DNA of 64,000 bases from assembly GCF_004801285.1 (NCBI RefSeq), contig NZ_SSNY01000012.1, forward strand, positions 104,983 to 168,982, written 5' to 3'. The position numbers were made by a program, and so were the translations under genes. Source of the DNA: Ollibium composti (GTDB lineage Bacteria; Pseudomonadota; Alphaproteobacteria; Rhizobiales; Rhizobiaceae). Positions 58,926-64,000 of this stretch are shown one piece after another (position 1 is the first letter of the stretch; every line of letters starts with the position of its first letter). Below the pieces are notes generated by a model that was not told where the DNA came from, searched no databases, and saw nothing but the letters and a program-made list of their open reading frames with translations.

Positions 58926-60074
58926 ATGGCATGGATCAATGACGCGCGCTATCGCGCGGTTTTCTATCAGGTGCTGGCGATCGCGGCGGTTGCCGCGCTC
59001 ACCTGGTCGATGTTCGCGACCGCCAGCGCCAATCTCGCCAAGCAGGATATCGCCACCGGCTTCGGCTATCTGTCCAGGCAGGCCGGCTTCGTCATCAGCG
59101 AAGCGGCCATAGACTACAAGCCGACCGACAGCGTCGGCCGCGCGCTGCTGGTCGGCATCGCCAATACCGTCAAAGTGTCGCTGCTGGCGGCGCTGTTCGG
59201 AACAGTCGTCGGCTTCGCCGTCGGCATCGGGCGCATGTCGCGCAATCCGCTGCTCCAGCGGTTGATGCTGTCCTACATCGAATTGCTGCGTAACGTGCCG
59301 CTGCTGCTCTACCTGCTGTTCTGGTACGCGCTCATCATCAACGTGCTGCCGCCGGTGCGCTCGGCGCTGACCATCGGGCCGCATGTCTATCTTTCCAACA
59401 GCGGGCTGGCGCTGCCGGCTTTCTCGCTCGATGGTGGCTGGGTAATGCCGCTGGCGGCGCTCGTCGCCGGGCTTGGCATGGCGTTCGCGGTGAGGCGCGT
59501 CTCGCTCAGGCGGCGCCTCGCCACCGGCCGGGTCAATGCCGGCGGATGGATCGCGCTGGCCGTCGCCGTCCTGCCGCTCGCCGCCGTCTGGCTGGCGGGG
59601 GGGCTCGCCGTTACCTGGGACATTCCCGAGGCCGGCCGCTTCCGCATCACCGGCGGCGCGCAGGTGCGGCCGGAATTCGTCGCGCTGCTGTTCGGGCTGG
59701 CGCTCAGCGTCTCGGCCACCGTTGCCGAGATTGTGCGCGCCGGCATCCAGGCGGTCGGCAAGGGCCAGTGGGAAGCCGCCAGCGCGCTCGGCCTGCCGCG
59801 CCGCCGTACCATGCGACTGGTGGTGCTGCCGCAGGCCATGCGGCTGATGGTGCCGCCTTTGACCAACACCTATCTCACCGTCTTCAAGAACAGTTCGCTC
59901 GCTATCGCCATCGGCTATCCGGACCTCGTGATGGTGTCCAATACGGTGATGAACCAGACCGGACAGGCGATGGAAACCATCGCCATTTTCATGGCCGTCT
60001 ATCTCGGCCTGTCGGTTGCCATTTCGCTCGTCATGAATTGGTACAACCAGCGCGTCGCGCTGAAGGAGCGTTGA
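58926..60074 (+). CDS. aapQ: General amino acid ABC transporter permease 1 (AapQ-like)
   Basis: A 382-residue permease with the long N-terminal insert typical of AapQ (about 8 spans). Patterns: RALLVGIANTVKVSLLAALF, LRNVPLLLYLLFWYALI and the EAA loop AGIQAVGKGQWEAASALGLP. The ATG giving MAWINDARYRAVFYQVLAIA is used. It pairs with the next gene to form the channel. Confidence 0.92.
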   Translation: MAWINDARYRAVFYQVLAIAAVAALTWSMFATASANLAKQDIATGFGYLSRQAGFVISEAAIDYKPTDSVGRALLVGIANTVKVSLLAALFGTVVGFAVGIGRMSRNPLLQRLMLSYIELLRNVPLLLYLLFWYALIINVLPPVRSALTIGPHVYLSNSGLALPAFSLDGGWVMPLAALVAGLGMAFAVRRVSLRRRLATGRVNAGGWIALAVAVLPLAAVWLAGGLAVTWDIPEAGRFRITGGAQVRPEFVALLFGLALSVSATVAEIVRAGIQAVGKGQWEAASALGLPRRRTMRLVVLPQAMRLMVPPLTNTYLTVFKNSSLAIAIGYPDLVMVSNTVMNQTGQAMETIAIFMAVYLGLSVAISLVMNWYNQRVALKER

Positions 60075-60076
60075 GC

Positions 60077-61162
60077 GTGACCGATCTTCCCCTCTCGATG
60101 GATCGGCAATCGCCGCCGCTGCGCAGGTCCGGCTGGACCCGCACCTGGTTCGGCACACCGCTCAACAGCGCGATAACGCTGGTCTGTGTGGCGACGCTTC
60201 TGTTTCTCGCCAAAGAGGCGATCGGCTGGCTTTTCTTGCATGCCACCTTCGAGGGCACGCCGGAGACGTGCAAGGCGGCGTCCGGCGCCTGCTGGCCGTT
60301 CCTGACGGCGAAGCTGCGCTACATGCTGTTCGGCTTCTATCCCTATGAGGAACAGTGGCGGCCGCTGGCGGCGCTTCTCCTGTTTTTCGGCGGCGCGCTG
60401 GCGTCTATGGCGCCGAGCCTGTGGGGCAGGGCGCTGCTCGCCGCCTGGGCGTTCGTGCTGGTGCCGGCGCTCGCCGTCCTGATGGCCGGCGGCGTGTTCG
60501 GCCTCGCCTACGTGCCGACGACGCAATGGGGCGGCCTGCCGCTTTCCTTCATGCTGGCCTTCATCGGGCTGGCCATCGCCCTGCCGCTCGGCATCGGGCT
60601 GGCGTTGTCGCGCATTTCCGCCATGCCGGCGATCCGCATGCTGGCGATCGGTTTCATCGAGGTCGTGCGCGGCGTGCCGCTCATCAGCATCCTGTTCATG
60701 GCGACGGTCATGCTGCCGCTGTTCATGCCGGACGGCGTCACCATCGGCAAACTGCTGCGCGCGCAGGTCGCCATCATCATTTTCGCCGCCGCCTATATCG
60801 CCGAGATCGTGCGCGGCGGCTTGCAGGACGTGCCGAAAGGCCAGGCCGAGGCCGGCTCGGCGCTCGGCCTCGGCTACTGGCTGGTGATGCGCAAGATCGT
60901 GCTGCCGCAGGCGATCAAGAAGGTCATCCCGCCGCTGGTCGCGTTGTTCATCGGCTTCTTCCAGGACACGACGCTGGTGACGATCATCGGCCTCGTCGAT
61001 TTCCTCGACACGGTGCGCTCGGCCATGCGCGATCCCGCCTGGCAGGGCATCGCCGTGCTCGAAGGCTACCTCTTCGCGGCCGCCGTCTATTTCGTCTTCA
61101 GCGCGCTGATGGGCGCCTACAGCCGCTTCCTCGAACGCCATTTCAGGACGACGCAGGACTAG
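60077..61162 (+). CDS. aapM: General amino acid ABC transporter permease 2 (AapM-like)
   Basis: A 361-residue permease with GTG start (VTDLPLSMDRQSP) two bases after the aapQ stop and GGAG upstream. Patterns: RISAMPAIRMLAIGFIEVVR, GVPLISILFMATVMLP and the EAA loop RGGLQDVPKGQAEAGSALGL. The usual aapP ATPase gene does not follow. Instead there is a 169-base gap and a convergent gamma-glutamyltransferase gene, so the ATPase must come from elsewhere. Confidence 0.92.
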   Translation: MTDLPLSMDRQSPPLRRSGWTRTWFGTPLNSAITLVCVATLLFLAKEAIGWLFLHATFEGTPETCKAASGACWPFLTAKLRYMLFGFYPYEEQWRPLAALLLFFGGALASMAPSLWGRALLAAWAFVLVPALAVLMAGGVFGLAYVPTTQWGGLPLSFMLAFIGLAIALPLGIGLALSRISAMPAIRMLAIGFIEVVRGVPLISILFMATVMLPLFMPDGVTIGKLLRAQVAIIIFAAAYIAEIVRGGLQDVPKGQAEAGSALGLGYWLVMRKIVLPQAIKKVIPPLVALFIGFFQDTTLVTIIGLVDFLDTVRSAMRDPAWQGIAVLEGYLFAAAVYFVFSALMGAYSRFLERHFRTTQD

Positions 61163-61331
61163 CACCATAAAGGTTCTGTGCAATGTCGAGACGTGGTTGC
61201 CTATGACGAGACGGATTTCGTCCATGGCAGAGGCCGCAACCGCACGGTCATGCCGGCTTGGTCAACATCCTTTGCCATTCTGGCGAAGAGCCGATCGCCA
61301 AGGGCCTCATTCTGGCATAGGGGAACAATCT

Positions 61332-62912
61332 TCAGTAACCCAACGCCAGCCCGTCTTTTCTCTGGTCGGAGCCACCGATCAGGACACCGCGTTGATGGTC
61401 GATCCAGACAGCCTGGGCGCCGCCCAGAGGGGTCGCGACCGTCTCGACCTTGTGCCCGGCCTCGGTCAAGTAGCTGACGACTTCGGGAGGGACATTCGCC
61501 TCCACTTGAACCAGATCGCCATAGCCAAACATTCGCGGTGCATCGATTGCCGCCTGAAGGTCCAACCCTTCTTCAAGGAGGCCGATCAGCAAGGCTGCAT
61601 GCCCCGCAGACTGATATTGTCCGCCCATGACGCCGAATGGCATCACCACTTTCTTGTTTTGCATCAGCATGCCAGGGATGATCGTATGCATCGGCCTTTT
61701 GCGGGGCGCCAGGCAGTTCACATGCGTGCTGTCAAGATTGAAGCTGGTGCCTCGGCATTGAAGCATCACGCCGCTCTTAGGGGCCAGAATCGTCGAGCCG
61801 AAGGGGACGAAAAGCGAGTTGATGAACGAGACCGCAAGCCCGTCCTTATCGACGACGGACAGGCAGATTGTGTCTGTCTCCCAGGGCGCGATCTGCGCGA
61901 GCGCCTGCGGAGCGGGCGCCTGGCAATAGTCACGCACGGCCTTGATCGACCCTTCGGAGAGAAATTCTCCGATGTTGATACGCATCGCCTCGGGGTCGGT
62001 AATGCCCAGGTTGCGCAGATGGTAAGCCTGTTTCGTCGCCTGGATATACAGATGCGCGCGCAGCTTCGGATCTTTTGCGTCTTTCCACGGAGCCCAGTCC
62101 TCGAGAGCCGCGAGGATGAGAAGCGCAGTGGCGCCCTGGCCGTTGGGAGGACATTCCAGGAGATCGTAGCCGGCAAACCGACCTGACAACGGTGTGACGA
62201 AATCGGCAGCCTGGGCGGCCAGATCGTCTTGGTTCTGCGGGCCTCCCAGCGCCGTGAGCGTAGCGATGATGTCGTCCGCGACGGCGCCGTCGTAGAAGCC
62301 GGCCCTACCCCTGCGGCCGATCTCCCGAAGCGTGTCCGCCAGTTCGGGCTGCCGATGGGTATCCCCGCAGCGCGGCGGTTTCCCGCCCGGAAGGAACCGG
62401 GCGCTTGTGGCCGCGTTGCGCGCCAGCCTGCCGGCGTGCTGTGCCCAATCATGCGCGACGCGAGGGGCGACGGCATAGCCGTCCTGCGCTCGGTTCGCGG
62501 CCGGCTCCATAAGCGCGTCAAGCCCGAGCTTGCCGAACCTTTCATGCAATCGGCACCAGGCGTCGACCGCACCGGGGATGGTAACCGCCAGCGGGTCGTT
62601 GTCGGTGATCGCGGTCAGCGAGTGCCTGCCGGCGGCTTCCAGGGATGCGCCGGCAGCGGAATATCCCGATCCGTTGATGGCGATCGGTTCTTCGCCCGGC
62701 CGTGCGACGATCGCGAAACAGTCGCCGCCGATGCCCGTCATCGCGGGCTCGACAACGCACAGCATCGCGCTCGCGGCAATGGCCGCGTCGATCGCGTTGC
62801 CGCCCCGCCGCAGCACCTCGATACCGGTCAGCGAAGCGTCCGGGTGCGACGTCGCGATCATCGCATTGGTGCCGTATGCGGCAGACCGCCCTTTCAGAAA
62901 ATCCCTCGCCAT
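61332..62912 (-). CDS. Gamma-glutamyltransferase family protein (cytoplasmic type)
   Basis: A 526-residue Ntn-hydrolase of the gamma-glutamyltranspeptidase family. The N-terminal MIATSHPDASLTGIEVLRRG with GGNAIDAAIAASAMLCVVEP, the maturation/catalytic Thr348 in WETDTICLSVVDKDG and the C-terminal PRMFGYGDLVQVEA pattern are present. There is no signal peptide, unlike periplasmic GGT. It would cleave gamma-glutamyl amides or act as an acylase, which could feed amino acids to metabolism beside the aap-like importer. It overlaps the TetR stop (TGATG), so it is co-transcribed with its regulator. Confidence 0.9.
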   Translation of the reverse strand: MARDFLKGRSAAYGTNAMIATSHPDASLTGIEVLRRGGNAIDAAIAASAMLCVVEPAMTGIGGDCFAIVARPGEEPIAINGSGYSAAGASLEAAGRHSLTAITDNDPLAVTIPGAVDAWCRLHERFGKLGLDALMEPAANRAQDGYAVAPRVAHDWAQHAGRLARNAATSARFLPGGKPPRCGDTHRQPELADTLREIGRRGRAGFYDGAVADDIIATLTALGGPQNQDDLAAQAADFVTPLSGRFAGYDLLECPPNGQGATALLILAALEDWAPWKDAKDPKLRAHLYIQATKQAYHLRNLGITDPEAMRINIGEFLSEGSIKAVRDYCQAPAPQALAQIAPWETDTICLSVVDKDGLAVSFINSLFVPFGSTILAPKSGVMLQCRGTSFNLDSTHVNCLAPRKRPMHTIIPGMLMQNKKVVMPFGVMGGQYQSAGHAALLIGLLEEGLDLQAAIDAPRMFGYGDLVQVEANVPPEVVSYLTEAGHKVETVATPLGGAQAVWIDHQRGVLIGGSDQRKDGLALGY

Positions 62913-63583
62913 CAGGTGCTCTCCCCCTCGTTTTCGTCTCTGGTCGTGATCGGCGGTACTTCCATGCCTGCCGTCAGGAACGGAATGAGGTGCGCGATCG
63001 CGGCTTCCGGATCGGACATGTTGAGATCGTCGCCCAGCAGCCGCTGGAGCCGACCGCTGTCGGCGCGGACATACATCATCGCTCCGAAAACGCAGGCAAG
63101 TCGCCAAAACAAGTCCTCACGCGACAGGTCGGGACAGGCACGTTTGAAGGCATCGACGAACCGGCTCGAAACCGGATCGTACAGTTCGTAGACGATGCGC
63201 CGAACTTCCGGAGACGGGTCCACGGAGGACCTGCCGGACAGCTTCCGGAACATCTCCGCGCCGGGCGAGGTGCTGGCGCGGAAGGCAGGTTCCAGGAATG
63301 CCCGCAGGACCTCGCCGACGGCCGGCCGGCCGGCCGAGCGCGCCATCAACTCTTGCAACAAGGCTTCCCGGTCCGCGTTGACCGGACCAACCCGCCGCTC
63401 GAACACGGCGCGGAACAGCCCTTCCTTCGACCTGAAGTAATAGTTCGCGGCCGCGAGGTTGACGCCCGCCTCGGTCGTGATGGTCCGGAGCGATACGCCG
63501 TGAAATCCATGCTCGGCAAACAATCTTTCCGCCGCATCGAGGAGGCGATCCTGGGCATCCGGCCCTGCTTCGTTTGGGTGCAT
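62912..63583 (-). CDS. TetR family transcriptional regulator (CerR/DUF1956-like C-terminus)
   Basis: A protein of about 223 residues. The HTH is RLLDAAERLFAEHGFHGVSL with RTITTEAGVNLAAANYYFRS and KEGLFRAVFERR. The C-terminal half (LRAFLEPAFRASTSPGAEMF, LFWRLACVFGAMMYVRA) is the typical ligand domain. The ATG giving MHPNEAGPD is used. An upstream ATG is possible. It overlaps the gamma-glutamyltransferase gene and probably represses that operon through the palindrome at 63606. Confidence 0.9.
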   Translation of the reverse strand: MHPNEAGPDAQDRLLDAAERLFAEHGFHGVSLRTITTEAGVNLAAANYYFRSKEGLFRAVFERRVGPVNADREALLQELMARSAGRPAVGEVLRAFLEPAFRASTSPGAEMFRKLSGRSSVDPSPEVRRIVYELYDPVSSRFVDAFKRACPDLSREDLFWRLACVFGAMMYVRADSGRLQRLLGDDLNMSDPEAAIAHLIPFLTAGMEVPPITTRDENEGEST

Positions 63584-63605
63584 CACATTTCCAAACATGT
63601 GATTG

Positions 63606-63617
63606 AAACGAACGTTT
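63606..63617. promoter_or_regulatory. Candidate TetR operator
   Basis: AAACG-AA-CGTTT, inverted arms around AA, lies 23 bases before the TetR start on the minus strand and could be the regulator's own operator. Confidence 0.5.
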
Positions 63618-63688
63618 GACACACAAGATACAATCTGTAATGTCAGGCCAACCTGCCACGGTCAAGTGGCGTCGACGGGAGAATTTGC

Positions 63689-63889
63689 ATGGGCCGATAT
63701 GTAACGCTGACCTCCAACTCCGGGCAGGGCCGGCCCGACGAGGCGGTGCTGAGGCCGATTACGGACGACAGCGTCAAGGAATTTACGGCCGAGCACATTG
63801 AACTCGGCGAGGCTGCGACCCTGAAGCTCGCAGTTCCGTCCCGGTCGGATGGATACTTGTTCGTGTTGGCGGGTGTTGATTTCCGCTGA
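63689..63889 (+). CDS. Small unrecognised gene, 3' end replaced by an IS21-type insertion
   Basis: An open frame of 66 codons (starts MGRYVTLTSNSGQG) with GGGAGA six bases before the ATG. I do not recognise it. The last four codons (VDFR) come from the inserted element, whose TG end begins at 63874, so the host part stops after LFVLAG. The gene was therefore probably longer before the insertion. No membrane span or signal peptide is visible in what remains. Confidence 0.5.
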   Translation: MGRYVTLTSNSGQGRPDEAVLRPITDDSVKEFTAEHIELGEAATLKLAVPSRSDGYLFVLAGVDFR

Positions 63890-64000
63890 GAGCTGACCCG
63901 GGATTTTCGCCGAGAAGTGACCCGCCTTCATGTATGGTTTGGGTCTTAGGTTTTGGTCAAGGGGCGGCTTTCTCCTTCTTGCTCGTTGCGGCCTGTGCTG
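63874..64000. mobile_element. IS21-family insertion sequence end (continues beyond window)
   Basis: The end starts TGTTGATTTCCGCTGAGA, followed by two imperfect direct repeats (TTTCCGCTGAGAGCTGACCC and TTTTCGCCGAGAAGTGACCC), the multiple-repeat terminus known for IS21 elements. A reading frame on the minus strand ends AQAATSKKEKAAP, as IstB proteins do. Only this end is inside the window. Confidence 0.85.
63957..64000 (-). CDS. istB: IstB-like IS21 ATP-binding helper protein, C-terminal end only
   Basis: The last 13 codons and the stop are visible: AQAATSKKEKAAP. The Ala/Lys-rich tail and the position beside the element's terminal repeats fit the C-terminus of the IstB transposition helper. 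The rest is outside the window. Confidence 0.7.
   Translation of the reverse strand, partial: AQAATSKKEKAAP

Noticed and set aside
61163..61331. Possible coding remnant between aapM-like and gamma-glutamyltransferase genes, with a readable stretch around DETDFVHGRGRNRTVMPAWS
   Set aside because: It looks protein-like in one frame, but I could not match it to any family and it has no start site or continuation.
1..64000. CRISPR arrays, tRNA or rRNA genes, phage genes, toxin-antitoxin pairs, or known defence systems
   Set aside because: I scanned for regular spaced repeats, tRNA cloverleaf landmarks and typical protein motifs and saw none that I could support.

Overview
The window is a GC-rich, gene-dense stretch of chromosome or large plasmid that looks like an alphaproteobacterium of the order Rhizobiales, probably near Mesorhizobium, Aminobacter or Phyllobacterium. 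The reasons are a MocDEF-type oxygenase set, an Aap-type general amino acid transporter, a RIME-like palindromic repeat between genes, ABC operons joined by 4-base stop/start overlaps, and many solute uptake operons. This placement is an inference from gene content. No tRNA, rRNA, CRISPR array or phage gene was seen. The only mobile element is an IS21-type end at the right edge.

Region by region. (1) 1-9439: a sugar-type ABC importer (binding protein, ATPase, two permeases), a convergent three-gene oxygenase set resembling rhizopine mocDEF (desaturase-like hydroxylase, Rieske ferredoxin, ferredoxin reductase), a divergent LacI regulator, and a TauE/SafE exporter. (2) 9598-23427: a catabolic island of unassigned substrate. 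It has a TIM-barrel isomerase, an old-yellow-enzyme flavoprotein, a TRAP transporter whose subunits are split between two operons, two EthD-like or unknown ferredoxin-fold proteins, a glutathione transferase, a fumarate-reductase-like flavoprotein, two SDR dehydrogenases, a carboxymuconolactone-decarboxylase-like protein, a metallo-beta-lactamase-fold protein and an IclR regulator. A shared TTCGTTA / AACGAA operator-like motif lies before several of these transcription units. (3) 23428-25633: an aminotransferase flanked by decayed gene remnants. (4) 25634-31406: cobalamin salvage and uptake, namely cbiZ, a cobalamin riboswitch, btuB and btuFCD. (5) 31423-41192: ferric siderophore uptake, namely SIP reductase, ABC importer, TonB-dependent receptor, AraC regulator and exbB-exbD-tonB. 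(6) 41336-54674: a peptide/nickel-type (Opp) ABC importer with two paralogous binding proteins and four amidohydrolases, two of which lack the usual HxH metal motif. (7) 54678-61162: GntR regulator, flavin reductase, Asp/Glu/hydantoin racemase, second GntR regulator, and an aapJQM-like amino acid importer without its ATPase gene. (8) 61332-64000: gamma-glutamyltransferase, TetR regulator, a small gene cut by an IS21-family element, and the start of that element.

Taken together this is a scavenging and catabolic region: each block couples import (ABC, TRAP or TonB) to enzymes that open or trim the imported molecule, under its own regulator. The two blocks most likely to hold undescribed chemistry are the IclR/TTCGTTA catabolic island and the duplicated binding-protein plus HxH-less amidohydrolase module. 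In four places a strong hairpin directly follows a binding-protein gene, so high binding-protein and lower downstream expression appears to be a repeated design here.
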